From Gongronella butleri (Eukaryota; Mucoromycota; Mucoromycetes; Mucorales; Cunninghamellaceae), in contig JAIWZP010000011.1 of assembly GCA_025201375.1 (NCBI GenBank), positions 248,001 through 312,000 on the forward strand: 64,000 nucleotides of DNA. The letters are read 5' to 3'. Of the stretch, positions 22,652-33,570 are shown piece by piece (within the stretch, counting starts at the first letter, position 1; each line of letters starts with the position of its first letter). The position numbers and the translations under genes were made by a program. The notes under the pieces were generated by a model, which saw nothing but the letters and a program-made list of their open reading frames with translations, had not been told where the DNA came from and did not search any database.

Positions 22652-24055
22652 TTACAGGTACAGCTTGATCAATTCGTCGCTGACACCGCTTGGCGTGAGC
22701 ACACCCAAATCGGTCAACAGCAGCGTCAGATACTGGGGCGGCGTGTAATCGACAAAAGGGTTGGACGATGCAAGATCAATGTCATCATTAGCCGTCGTGG
22801 CTGCATTGCGCGACGTAAATCGCACAATCTCGGGCGTGCATGCCGGCAGATCGTATTGATTCAATGGGTACACACGCACAAACTTGTAGCTTTTTTTTTT
22901 GGAATTGAGATCAAAAAAAATGTGTCAGATGGCGTATTTTTCTCGTATTTTTTTTTTTTTTTTTCTGGGAAGCGTTTTACCTTTCTGCAACAGCATAAAC
23001 CGGTTTGCCCAAGGCTTTGGCTACAAGCGCAATCTGGTAGGTGCCAATCTGGTTGATCACGCCACCATTCTCCACCACACCCTCGGCGCCAACAAACACC
23101 ATGTCCACCTTGTCCATAATGTACCCCACCGCCGAGTCCAACACGGCGCGACACGGGATCCCCGCTGCATGCAGCTCCTCCACAGCGCGTAGCCTGTCAT
23201 TTCCCCATCCCCCCAAAAAAAAATTGAGTGTCGCTCCTCTTTTTTTTTCTTTTTTTCATTTTTTTCTTTTTTTTTTGGTTACCCCTCGCTGTTTGGCCGG
23301 CCCTCGGTTACATAGACTTTGAAACGCTTGTTTTGCACATTGGCCGCATGCGACAGCACGCCCATGATCACACGCGAGTACGCCTGCACCAGGATCACGG
23401 CATTGTCGTGGATAAATTGCGCGCCAATCTCCGCCGCCTTGACACGCGCCATCGACGCCTTGTCCAGGATCAATGTGGCGCGCGACAGCAAATTCGTCTT
23501 GAAATCATTAAACGTCTTGGCCTCGGCAGACTATGGATATTTTCGTGGTTGAGCTTTTCCTGAGTGGCGCTCAATGTCGTTTTTTTTTACCGAGAAATCG
23601 TGTGAGTTGCGCTTGACAAAGCGCATAAACAGGTCCAGGCCCGCCAGTGTGGCAATGGTCGCCTTGTGATGCTGGAAGGGTTGCTTGTGCAGCGAGCGCA
23701 GCTCCACCTGCTCTGAAGCCTCGCGTACCGCCTTGGACGCCTTGTCCAATGTTTGCATAAACTCGGACATCGTGGGCGCTAGGACATCCAAAAAAAAAAA
23801 AGGTGAATTCTTTTGCTTTTTTTTCGCTTTCTTGCCTCGCTTTTCTATTTTTTATTTTTTTTGTTTTACCAGTGCTCTGCCGCACAAAGTCGGTCAGTGC
23901 CTTGAACACGGCCACAGGTGTCGATATGTCCTGCAAACCTTGATCGTCAGCCAAAAAAAGTCAAGTTTCGACTAAATTCACGTTTTTACCTGGTCGTTCA
24001 GATAGCTCTGGTAGCAAGTCACCACATCAAAATCGGAGGTGGTCTCTAGGGTCAT
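22652..24055 (-). CDS. GCN3: Translation initiation factor eIF2B subunit alpha (Gcn3)
   Basis: Six exons in coding order: 24055-23990, 23930-23870, 23778-23591, 23530-23283, 23193-22981 and 22889-22652; phases agree and give 337 residues. The C-terminus is diagnostic: [20 protein letters not shown], then [14 protein letters not shown]. The Rossmann-like core reads [20 protein letters not shown] followed by [14 protein letters not shown], as in eIF2B alpha of animals and yeast. The protein is the regulatory subunit of the guanine exchange factor for eIF2 and senses phosphorylated eIF2 alpha, so it links translation to stress. It lies downstream of a methyltransferase gene on the same strand, 166 bp away. 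Confidence 0.96.
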
Positions 24056-24221
24056 GGTCAAGATAAAACAAGAGTGGGGTTTATTGCGATCAAGTAAGAA
24101 AGAAGAAGAAAAAAAAAGGGAAAATGCGAAAAAGGGCAAAAAAAAAAAAAAAAAAAAAAGTGCTTGGGCGGTGGCGCTGTTCAAACCCCGCCTCGATATG
24201 TGCTTGTTGTCTGACTCACTG

Positions 24222-25353
24222 TCAGTCGCTTAATTCTGCGGCAAGCAAGGTCGGCTTGCGGCCGTAAATGAGACAAAAGCGTGTCGAGCACTCGTATTTG
24301 TGCATCACCTCATCCAGCGCTTGTTCAACGGCCGCCTTGTACGCGCTCTCTGTCACGGACGTCAATTGCGTCACCATGACCCCGGCCGCAGGCATCGCCA
24401 GCCGCTGAATCGCAAGGTACAGCTTGCCAATGTCGCCACCCCACGCGCCTATCGGCACATCATAGTTGCGTGACGTCACCCCCTTGAATCCTTCGTCCTG
24501 CAAAAACCAGCCAATCTTGTGCGCAATGAAAGAGTCCATGCCGCGCTTGGCAAGCGCTTGATCGACTAGGAAAATTGGCAAATAAAAAAGAAAAAAATTA
24601 AAAAAATGGAAAAAAGAACGTCTCGTGGGCCCCCTTTTTTTTTTGATCGACGACGCTTTGCTTACTCCACAGCGACACTTGGCTCAGGGCCGGCGACGGA
24701 AGGTCATAGTTGTTCACAAGCTCAAGAATCTCAATGTAGCCATCGACGCGCAACACGCGGTGCAATTCCTTGATCGATTGCTTGTACTGGTCCGTCGAGA
24801 ACCCCATCACCAGGAATCGCTGAAAGACAAAATCAAACGACGCGTCGTCAAACGGCAGACCCTTGCACGCATTGACAATCTGAAACGTCACATTGTCCGG
24901 CATCTCATCGTGCACAAACACGTCTGCCATGTCAATTGCCACAAACGTCGACTTGGGGTACAGCCGCGCCATGTCCTACATCCCCCCCGCAAAAGAAAAA
25001 AAAGCACGATTTAGCTCCCGTCCAGCCCCTTTTTGGGGGGTTTCTCTTACGCGCGTCCAAAATCCAGGACCGCAGCCGATATCCAGCACACGAATGCCGC
25101 GCATCAGCGCCTCATGCATCGGCGACTTGTAAAGTCCATTGAGCACCATCCTGGCAAGAAAGAAAAAAATGTCGTCAGCGACAGGGAGAAATAAAAAAAA
25201 AAAGACTTACTTCCACAGCTCGTGATTCATGTCAAGCCGCTCAACCTCGGTAATGTCGCTCGGCAGGATGTACGACACCGCCTGGTCATCCACAATCTTG
25301 CGCCCACCCTTGAAAGAAAACGAAATGGTATTGGCGTCGTCTTGAACAGTCAT
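24222..25353 (-). CDS. Class I SAM-dependent methyltransferase
   Basis: Four exons in coding order: 25353-25211, 25150-25051, 24975-24666 and 24565-24222, giving 298 residues. Motif I is RVLDIGCGPGFWTRDMA (from about residue 68), followed by FVAIDMADVF with the acidic residue expected to hold the ribose. The fold continues with LPFDDASFDFVFQRFLVMG and ELHRVLRVDGYIEILE, typical of motifs II and III. The substrate cannot be read from the sequence. Proteins of this shape are common in fungi and are often annotated only as LaeA-like or UbiE-like methyltransferases. The start at 25353 follows a TATA box by about 60 bp. Confidence 0.85.
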
Positions 25354-25414
25354 TGTTGCCAATAAAAGTGGTAAAAGTGAAGAAAAAAAAAGTTGAATGG
25401 CGGATGAACGCGTC

Positions 25415-25422
25415 TTTTTATA
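25415..25422 (-). promoter_or_regulatory. TATA box of the methyltransferase gene, with adjacent ACGCGT
   Basis: TATAAAAA on the minus strand, 62 bp upstream of the ATG at 25353. An ACGCGT palindrome (25408-25413) lies directly downstream of it. Confidence 0.6.
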
Positions 25423-26039
25423 CCCAGCGTTCTCCTGAACGATGCGTACGTGCATCATGATTGGCAGAATTCGTCAATAGAGAAAAAAAAAGGAGACATC
25501 CCCTCACTCCCGTTTTTGTCTCACGTGGTCGTTCAAAGTTGTCAAGCTCAAAGCACTAATTTGATTGGACATGCACTGCGTCCAACGAGTATTATCCGCG
25601 ACCCTTGGCACACAAACAGCATGGCGATTCACGCGCGACGCGCTTTTATTCCCTAAACTGCGTCAAAACGCCAAAAAGCATGTCAATTCGCGATTTGTTC
25701 GTGCTACGATGCTTCGATCTCCATCAAATTTGGACCAGCCCCTCTTCTCTGGTCATTGCACGGATCCACTAGAAGTTTGAGAGCGCTAGCTCTGCTACTG
25801 GCAAAGATAGAATTGAGGGACGGGTGGAATTTTCAAATTTATAAGTAGGTTGTCCACCACACATTACAATGTGCTGCCAAAATGTATCTTACGTGAAAGC
25901 CGCGCGATCGAAACCCAAAGTGGGACTCGATCTGAAGCGGTCACAGGTCGTCGGGGCGCACGGTATGCTCATGACAAAAACGTGGCGACGAGCCGCCGAA
26001 ACCAGAATTGAAAAATCAGGTCTCCAGAATCACGTCAAC
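25423..26039. other. Gene-free stretch
   Basis: Lies between the methyltransferase promoter and a family C element. No supported gene or clear repeat; short open frames show no motif. Confidence 0.45.
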
Positions 26040-26790
26040 TTCACACATACGAATGGTCACCTGGAGTAACCACGAAAAACGCCAAAAAAGAGAAGGATCG
26101 ATTTGCTGGTTGGCGAGCAATCCACGATTTTAGATTATATTTCAAGCGCGAATTGCACAGGAAAAACGCGCCCGTCGACCTCCGCTGACGCGTCCACTAG
26201 CAAGAGCAGCCCCAGATGCATGGATTTGATGAGAAGCAGACGCGTGCAACACGACGCTTGACGCGGGTTTTCACGCGTCCAAGTCGCCCCGCAAACATAC
26301 GGGTGGCGTCAATTGCGCCTGGAACTCGTATTTTGCGGTGATCATCGACACCCACGAATGCAACAGGATGCGCTCTTTCCATTGGTGTTGGTTTCAAGAC
26401 GCTGCGGTGCATCCTCGTCAAATTGAGCTTGAGGCGAAAAAAAGAGGATTTTTCCAGTTTACGCCGGTACCACTCAACGGAGTACCTCTTTTTATAGCAT
26501 TTTTGTCGGTTTCGGACGCAACTTGACTATGTGAGTGAATGGCGTGGCGATCTGTAGACCTGAATTTCACCATTTTCAACTGGTCGACTGCACCCCTTGG
26601 AAAAATCGTGCTTTTCGAAAATGGGGATGGCGAGCCATCTAGTGGTCGCAGTGCCGCGAGGGTGGGTTCATTTGTAAGAGAAGCGTTCAAATCGTACGTT
26701 AAAAAAATAGATCGCCTTGTAGCTCGCAAAAAGCATGCGATATAAGCCAAATGCTGCAAAATTGCCCCAATTGTGATGTTTTCCCCCACA
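26040..26790 (-). repeat. Dispersed element family C, copy 2
   Basis: Parallel in order and orientation to 54660-55490: 'aaccacgaaaaacgccaaaaaagag', 'ttgctggttggcgagcaat', 'gcacagg', 'gacgcgtccactagcaagag', 'cccagatgcat', 'gacgcgtg' and, further on, 'ccactcaacgga' and 'tggcgagccatct'. Two ACGCGT sites lie at 26240-26245 and 26273-26278. A minus-strand frame is open for 125 codons (26418-26795). Its segments LDGSPSPFSK and TDKNAIKRGTPLSG resemble the frame in the copy at 9900-10240. Confidence 0.75.
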
Positions 26791-27231
26791 TACACGCAAC
26801 TGTTGACGCGTTTTCATTGCACAAGACGCGACTAGCAGAAGCTTTGAAGCTTCTGCTGTTCCACGTGTGATCAGTTCTACTTTTGGGGCATTTTTATTTG
26901 TTTATTCTCTTTTATTGCAGAAAATGGTGTCAGCTGAGTGCGTGCCATGCGCCGTCATGGCCATGTGCGTGTCTTTTTTGTAGACGCACCTTGTAGCCGT
27001 GTTTCTGGTTGTGGACGGCGCGACGCGGTCGCGATGTGGCGGCCATTGGACGAACGTGGGCGCAGCGAATCCCAATTTTGCGGGCGCACGGGCTGAGTTT
27101 TGAGGCGCTGGGGCATCGAGGCGACGAAAACAAAAAAAAAAAAAAAAAAAAAAGCCGGCCCGCTTTGCCTTTTCTTTTTTTTTTTCCACCCTTTTTCTCT
27201 CTCTCTTTTTTTTTTTTTTTTTTTACACACC
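26791..27231. other. Spacer upstream of elongin C
   Basis: Presumed elongin C promoter. A/T homopolymers occur at 27130-27152 and 27179-27224. No gene seen. Confidence 0.5.
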
Positions 27232-27716
27232 ATGGCCGAGCGACCTGATGCCGACACCAACAGCACCGAGGCAAAATCGGACTATGTGACGCTGATCAGC
27301 AGTGATGGCATTGAGTTTATTATCCATCGCGAGGCGGCCATGAGGTCCGGCACCATCAAGAATATGCTCAGTGGTCCAGGTAAAAAAAAGAAAAAAAACG
27401 CTGTAAACCTATAAAATTGGGCGTCCGCGCGCTCACACGTCTTTTTAAAAAAGTCCAATTCCGTGAATCTTTGGAAAACGTCATCCCCTTTCATGATATC
27501 AAGTAAAAAAAAAAAAAAAAGTGCACAAATGGCGCTCGTTTTTGCTCATTTTGCGGCGCATTTTCGATTTTTAGGGCGGTGATCTTGGAGATTGTGTGCC
27601 GCTACCTGTATTACAAGTGGCAATACGAGGGCTCTGTGACAGAAATACCCGAATTCAAGATCGATCCTGAGATGGTGCTTGAGACGTTGATGACGGCCGA
27701 CTTTTTGGACTGCTGA
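27232..27716 (+). CDS. ELC1: Elongin C (Skp1/BTB fold)
   Basis: Three exons: 27232-27379, 27454-27502 and 27575-27716, giving 112 residues, the usual length. The order [20 protein letters not shown], then [11 protein letters not shown], then [17 protein letters not shown] and ending TADFLDC is that of elongin C. It acts as an adaptor between BC-box proteins and a cullin in ubiquitin ligases, and with elongin A in RNA polymerase II turnover. The joined residue after SGP is Val where animal proteins have Gly. An AATAAA signal follows the stop by about 45 bp. Confidence 0.95.
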
Positions 27717-27761
27717 ACAAAAAAAAAAAAAAGGACGCCAATGGATACCAAAAAGGATGAA

Positions 27762-27767
27762 ATAAAA
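27762..27767 (+). terminator. Poly(A) signal of elongin C
   Basis: AATAAA, 45 bp after the elongin C stop codon. Canonical hexamer; the cleavage site was not determined. Confidence 0.5.
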
Positions 27768-28221
27768 CGAAAAAGACGTTCTTTTAAATCATTTCCGCCG
27801 CTTGTGCTTGCTTCAATAATCCGAATCGTTTAGCAGCAGCCTGCGCCGCCATTGGGCCGCGTACCGCGCTTTTCGAAAGCCACTACGCGTGTTTGTCCGC
27901 CTCGCTTTTTTTTTTTTTTTTTTCCTTTGGGCGCGTCGCACTTGCCTTTTTTGGCCGGCCTGCTGTGTTTAATCACAGGGAAAAAGAGAACTCGCATCCC
28001 CCTTTTGTTGTTTCTCGTTCTCTTCCTCTCTTTTTGGTCCACTCTCTCTTTCTCTTTTTTTTTTTATATTCCCCTTTTGCTCCAAAGGGTGTTGTTTGCA
28101 TTTCCTCTCTTCGTTGTCACTTGTTCCCAGCCGCGCGGCAACTCCATCTTTTACATTCTTTATTGCCGTCGCTCGTTTTTATTCGCTCTTTGCTTTTATT
28201 TCCCTTCCCCCAAACGTCGTC
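27768..28221. other. Spacer and 5' region of the MBF-like gene
   Basis: Pyrimidine-rich leader (about 27905-28210) just ahead of the KilA-N gene. No separate gene recognised. Confidence 0.5.
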
Positions 28222-29938
28222 ATGCAAACGCCTCCGTCCACGACGACGCTGCTCACCGCCTCCACCACTACTACAGACAAGCCAATGGATGTGGCGTCGC
28301 CTGCGTCCACGTCCGAGGCGTCGCTGCCGCTGCGCCCTGCGGCCAACAATAACAAAAACACCACAAACAACACCAAAAGCGAAGCACTACCGGCAGCGCC
28401 CGCCAAGGAAGTCAAGTCGGTCGAGATCTACACGGCGACGTATTCGGGCACGCAGGTGTTTGAAATGTCGGTCGGTGATGTGGACATTATGCGGCGCCGG
28501 TCCGACTCGTACCTCAATGCGACGCAATTGCTCAAGCTGAGTGGTTGTGAAAAGGGCAAGCGAACAAAAATCCTCGAGCGCGAGGTCCTCACGGGCAACC
28601 ACGAAAAGATCCAGGGTGGCTACGGAAAGTATCAGGGCACATGGTAAAAAAAAAAACACGCAAAAAAAATAAGAGGAAAAATGGCCTTATTTTTTCAATT
28701 TTCTCTAGGGTCCCTCTCGAAATTGGGCGCGAGCTTGCGCAGCGATACCAAGTGCTGGACAAGGTGCTTCCGCTGATTGAGTTTGACACCAACACGTGGG
28801 ATGATTTGCCCGAGAAACAAGCAATACCCGCCAAAATGATGCTTCCGTCATCCAAAGCCAAAAAATTCACACTCGCCGATATTGACTCGCCGCCGCCATC
28901 GTCGCCGTGCCCGACGGCCTCGCCGTTGTGGGACTCGCAAGACACGTTTGACCCGCAAACACCGCTGCTTGCATTCCTCAGCCAGACAGACTCGCAAGAT
29001 GTGGCACCACCTAATACACCGAAGCGCAAAAACGAGCATGACAATGATGACGACGCCACCTCGGAAAAGAAACGGCCCAAAAAGTCATCCGACACGAAAA
29101 AGAAATACACACCATCCGATAAGTCGCAGGAATTGCTCTCAAGTAAGGGAGAGAGAAAAAAACAACAAGGGCGCGACGCGTCGGAGGCTGAGACTGACGC
29201 GACGCGTCTCTTTTTTCACGATTTCTAGGTATATCGACGGTGCAAAAGATGGTGGAGGCGATGGATCTTGATTTTTATTCAAAATTGTCGACGCGTCAGG
29301 ACGAGATTGCGGCATTGCAGGCGCAGAATGCGCGTTTGACGCGGCAATTCGAGCTTGAGCGCAAGGAGTGGGACCAGACACGGTATGTTGGCATGGAGCA
29401 GCTGAAGCGTGCACAGACACGGATACATCAGCTGGAAGAATCGGTGCAGCGCGCCAATCTCAAGGATGTGGACGTTGGGAACTTTGCCATTGACTGGCAC
29501 GCCATGGACCCATCGTCTTCCTCGTCCTCGTCTTCAGCTTCTTCGTCGTCGGCATCGGGCCTGCCACCACACCCGTCGTCGTCATCTTCGTCAGCATCGT
29601 CAAACATGTCATCCGCCGCGACCGCCGCATATCTGTCCAAGAAGAAACGGCGAGCCGATGAGTATTTGGAGCGTCAGGTCCAAGAGTTGCGTTCCAGGCT
29701 GCACCAGTCGAATCTCAAGGCGCAACAGCGCGCAAACACCCTGGAGGAGAGGCTCGCCAAGTCTCAAGAGACAGAGGCGCAATGCAAACGCCTCATTGCC
29801 TCGTGTTGCAACTTGCCCCTCAACAAGATTGATGATCTGATCGGCCCACTGACCACCGCCATTGAAAACGACCCACCCGACATGGACTTTGCACGAGTCA
29901 TTGGCTTCATGGAACGACTCAGACAGCATCAGCAATGA
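28222..29938 (+). CDS. KilA-N/APSES (MBF-like) transcription factor without ankyrin repeats
   Basis: Three exons: 28222-28643, 28709-29142 and 29229-29938, giving 521 residues. After a low-complexity start, the APSES/KilA-N DNA-binding domain spans about 66-165 (VEIYTATYSGTQVFEMSVGD, RRRSDSYLNATQLLKLSG, then ILEREV and the GGYGKYQGTWVPL wing). Residues 175-285 are Ser/Pro-rich with a basic stretch. From about 290 there is a coiled coil, then a Ser run, then a C-terminal block (LIASCCNLPLNKIDDLIGPL...) like the end of Mbp1/Res/Swi6 proteins. The ankyrin repeats that normally sit between the two ends are absent. Expected function: DNA binding at MCB-type sites (ACGCGT core) in G1/S control; without ankyrins its partner binding may differ. 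Confidence 0.88.
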
Positions 29939-30262
29939 TTTGTTTTTTTTTCTTGTAGCACATCTTTCTGCCATCTTTTCCCGTTTTTTTTATTATTTGG
30001 CCGCTTTTTTTTTTCCTCTCTCGCACACACGTTGTTGATTAAAGATACCGCGCACATTGCCTGCATTTTCTCTTTTTTTTTTTATCGTCATTAGCAACGG
30101 CTACTTGTTTTTTTAATCTTCAAAAAAAAAAAAAAGGATGAAATTCTTGCGGGTGTTTTTTTTAGAAAGCGAAGCTGGCGGGGGGATATAGACAGTGGAC
30201 TGAACGTGAGGGGAGGGGGTGCATTGAGTTTCCTGGCGGGATTCCTTGATGTTTTTTTCGCC
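29939..30262. other. Convergent 3' spacer
   Basis: 3' flanks of the MBF-like gene (+) and RNPS1 (-). T-rich; a 13-nt A-run lies at 30122-30134. No gene. Confidence 0.5.
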
Positions 30263-31616
30263 TTAGCGGCGCACGGGGCTGCGGCTGTAGCTTCTGCCGC
30301 GCGGCGAGATGCTACGGCTATAGCTTCGTCCACGCGAACTGTATCCACGGCGCGGCGGCGAGCGGCTGCGACGACCGCGGTAAGGCGATGGGCTGCGCGA
30401 ATAGCGGCGTCCACCACCGCCACGATAAGGTGGAGGCGACATACGACGACGCATGTCTCTTTCGCCCCCATAGCGTCGCCCACGCCCATAGTACGAGTCT
30501 CCCCCACGGCCACGGCGACCACCACCTCGGGGTGCTACACGAAATGAAGAAAAAAATCGTATTTTAGTGATTTGTCGCGCGCATCTCATCTATAAAAAAA
30601 AAAAACAAAAATCTTACTCTTCTTTGGACGAGGCGGCGCCACAGACACCGACAGCGTTTCACCATCCAATTGACCCTGTTTGTAAAAAAAAAAAAAAACC
30701 AAGCATTGCATGAGGGGATTTGTGTGCGACGCGTCATTTTTTTTTTTCATTTTTTCCATTTTTCATTTTTTTACCTTGTCCATGTGGCACATGGCCTTGT
30801 CGGTCTCCTCTTGTGTCTCGTACTCGACAAAGGCGCGGCCCATGTTGGCGTGATCTGTGCAAGCAAATGACAAAAAAAATAAGCGTCCATTGAATATTTT
30901 TCAAAAAAACGGGCTTACATTTGCGGCTCACGGGGACGACGACGTCGGTGATGTTGCCGTAGACGGCGAAGATTTCCTTGATGTGGTCCTTTGTGGCATT
31001 GCGCGTGAGTCCCTGGATCATGAGTCTGCGCGGGTTGACGGCGGGCGACGGCGAGCGTGCACGACGAGGGGGCGACGCGTACGACGCGCGTCTGCCGCGG
31101 GGTGGCGAGCGCGACCGGCTGTACGAGGGCGAACGGCGGCGCGACGACGAGTAGCGGCCACGCGGCGATGGCGACCGCGAGTACGACGGGCTACGCGAAA
31201 ACGAGCGTCCACGGCGCGCGTACGACGAGCGGCGGCGCGGCGGCGTCAGCGATCGCGACCGCGAACGCGAACGCGAGTACGAGCGCGAGTACGACCTGCC
31301 GCGTGGCGAAGGTGAGCGTCCGCGAGAGACCGAGCGGCCGCGAGGTGGTGAGCGCGAGCGGCTGTACGACGGCGAACGACGACGGCCGCGCGACGGCGAG
31401 CGAGAAGGCGAACGAGACGCAGGCGACCTAGCAAAACACCCCATAAAAAGGACAAAGCAAGAGCGCCACCATAGCAAACAATTAGCAAAATATCAAACGC
31501 TGGTCTGATCGTAGGAGACAATGAACAAAGGCAACAAACGACACAAGCAAAAGCAAGCGAGTCAGCCTTCGCCTCTCCCAAAACTCATGCAACAAGACGC
31601 AAGAACACACTTACAT
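30263..31616 (-). CDS. RNPS1-like SR-related RNA-binding protein
   Basis: Coding exons in order: 31616-31615 (the AT of the start codon), 31427-30919, 30854-30775, 30675-30618 and 30534-30263, giving 306 residues. The start ATG is split: AT^GTAAGT...TAG^G, so the joined sequence reads MSPASRSPSRSP. Residues 1-133 are a dense RS/SR domain. Residues 134 to about 214 are one RRM (RRLMIQGLTRNATKDHIKEI, then MGRAFVEYETQEETDKAMCH). The TRNATKDHIKEIF segment matches RNPS1 TRNVTKDHIMEIF. The C-terminus is Gly/Arg-rich, then RS-rich. RNPS1 belongs to the ASAP/PSAP complex around the exon junction complex and affects splicing and mRNA quality control. If the first intron is retained, an in-frame ATG inside it (MGCFARSP) could start translation. 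Confidence 0.85.
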
Positions 31617-32609
31617 GGTGAAGCGAAGAAAAAAAAAAAAGTGACAAAAGAGACGAGAGTGGAATCACGTATCAGTCCTCAGCTGCACAACAAGGAAAAA
31701 ATAACAAAGAAATGGACAAAAGGCAGAAAAAAAAAATAAATAGGCCCCAAAGAAGGCGCTGGACACCAACCAGCCAATCACCGCTCGACCTGCCGCAACA
31801 TCTCCTTGACATTTTTTTCGTGCCCGTAGCCATAGCCCCGTCTGCCACCGCGCTGCAAGGCTAAGTACCTGGCATTACATGACTTTCTTTTGAAAAAAAA
31901 AAAAATGATACCACCCGTATACATCCCAGGATAGCCTATTTCATGGGGAGAAAAATCAGCTAAAGAAGAACACATCCTCTAGCCAGGGCCGCGGCTTCCT
32001 CTACTTTTTCCTATTACGATCGCGCTAACGCGAACATTTGTGGGCTTTTGTTCATTTTTCCGTGAAGCCATATCATAGACTGCCGTACAACAAAAAAAAA
32101 TTTTATGTCTAAATTTATCTGTCGACGATCTTCAAATAATCACAAGCCATCATCGCACCGTTGCTGCCGTCAGGCCGTGTAAATGGAATAAAATACGTAT
32201 TAAAAAAATGCGCATACAAAGGCCATCCATCTGCATTGATGATTAATCTTACGTGAATGCGTGTGAAGGAGAGACTCTTGGGTGGTACAGTATCTAGCAG
32301 CAATTTGAAAGCCTTAACAGTGATCGCGTAGTATAAAACAAAAAAAAATGCCGTGCAAATTTTCCTCGCCGCGTCTGAATGATTCAAGGTTAAATTTTGG
32401 TGCTCAAATTTGGTGGAGACAATGTTGCAAGTGAGCTGTATTGCTACTCGGGTGACTAAAGTCGGCCGCTCAGCGCCCAAGAAAATGCAAAAAAAAACCC
32501 CCATTTTTGGCTTTTTCGCGTTTTAGTCCCAATCCCGCTGCTTGGAGATTTTCTCGGCAACTGGCACATTGGATAGAAATTGACGCGCGCTGAAAATTCA
32601 TCAGTGCCT
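31617..32609. other. Repeat compartment 2, left part; no supported gene
   Basis: Upstream side of RNPS1. Two minus-strand frames were considered (31778-31975, ending RGYGYGHEKNVKEMLRQVER, and 32115-32504), but neither resembles a known family or has convincing flanking splice sites. No clear repeat until the 0.8-kb element at 32610. Confidence 0.4.
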
Positions 32610-33418
32610 TTAGAATCACGCTACACTGCACAAAATAGCACAGATGTTTACCTTTTAAATCGGCAATGCGTGTTTTTCAGATTTTGACGGCTTACTGTGC
32701 CTCCAGAAATTTTTTTACAGCCTACCACCCGCCCGCTATTGAAAAACATGTCACTGCATAAACTACGATCCCGCGCTCAAGACAGATCCGCCCGATTTTT
32801 TTTGCACTCGAAAATGCCAAAAACCTCCTATTTGTACTCTTTTGCATTCATCTGTCCATCTACATGATCGATCCCGCTCAAAAATTGCAGCATCGCATTC
32901 AGCGCAAAAATGCAATAAAAAAGCTTAAACCCCCAAAGCGCTACGGCCACTATTGAAAAAATCAGGGGTCACTCAGGGGTCACACTTTTCAATCTCAGAA
33001 AATGCCAAATTTGGGAAATTTTGAACTCCGAGTGATCAATGCATCCCAAACAAGTTACTCCGACAATTTTTTATTGGCAGACAAAATGGCAATTGCAAGT
33101 CGCCCCAACCTTGAGAAAATTGCCTAGAGTGACGCATGAACGGCGATCGACTGAGAAAGGTGCCTACTTTGGCCAAGATTTTTTTTGCAAAAATTTAAGG
33201 TTTGTCACCTCCAAAATAAGGTGCATGTGTGGATTGCATGTATTTTTATTTTTTTATTTTTTATTTTGCACATTTTTGTGGGCTGCAGGCTGGTGATGAA
33301 ATGACCGATGCAAAAGTTAAAAACTTAAAACCCATGAATGAAGCTAGCGCACTACTGCAAGTTTGTAGTCATTTTATTAGATGCTTTGCCCTCCTACTGT
33401 ATTTACGTACGTATTAGT
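32610..33418. repeat. About 0.8-kb dispersed repeat, copy 2
   Basis: Same order and orientation of landmarks as 3990-4785, including 'caggggtcactcaggggtcac', 'gagtgatcaatgcatcccaa', 'gtgacgcatgaac' and 'gatgctttgc'. At this locus it is followed directly by a family B copy, and no 500-bp array precedes it. Confidence 0.85.
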
Positions 33419-33419
33419 A

Positions 33420-33570
33420 AAACTGCAGTAAAAATTGGGGATCAACTAGAAGACCATTGTCGTGCAAATCGCGATTAAAAAAGATTTTGATGAAAAAGTG
33501 AATTTTCTCTGCAAAATGCGAGTTTTAGCCATCCATCGATGAAGCTGGTCTCATTCGATAGAGACCCAAC
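33420..33570. repeat. Dispersed repeat family B, copy 3
   Basis: 'gcagtaaaaattggggatcaactagaagaccattgtcg', 'caaatcgcgattaaa', 'ttttgatgaaaaagtgaattttctc' and 'tgaagctggtctcattcga' follow the same order as at 6940-7085. Confidence 0.7.

Noticed and set aside
30857..31315. Arg/Ala-rich plus-strand frame opposite RNPS1
   Set aside because: Antisense of the RS domain; repeat codons open all frames.
31778..31975. Minus-strand frame ending RGYGYGHEKNVKEMLRQVER as a possible last exon
   Set aside because: The ending looks protein-like, but I found no homologous family and no upstream exon with matching splice phase; left as unsupported.
32115..32504. 129-codon minus-strand frame in repeat compartment 2
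   Set aside because: Composition and lack of motifs look like chance in AT-rich DNA; no partner exons.
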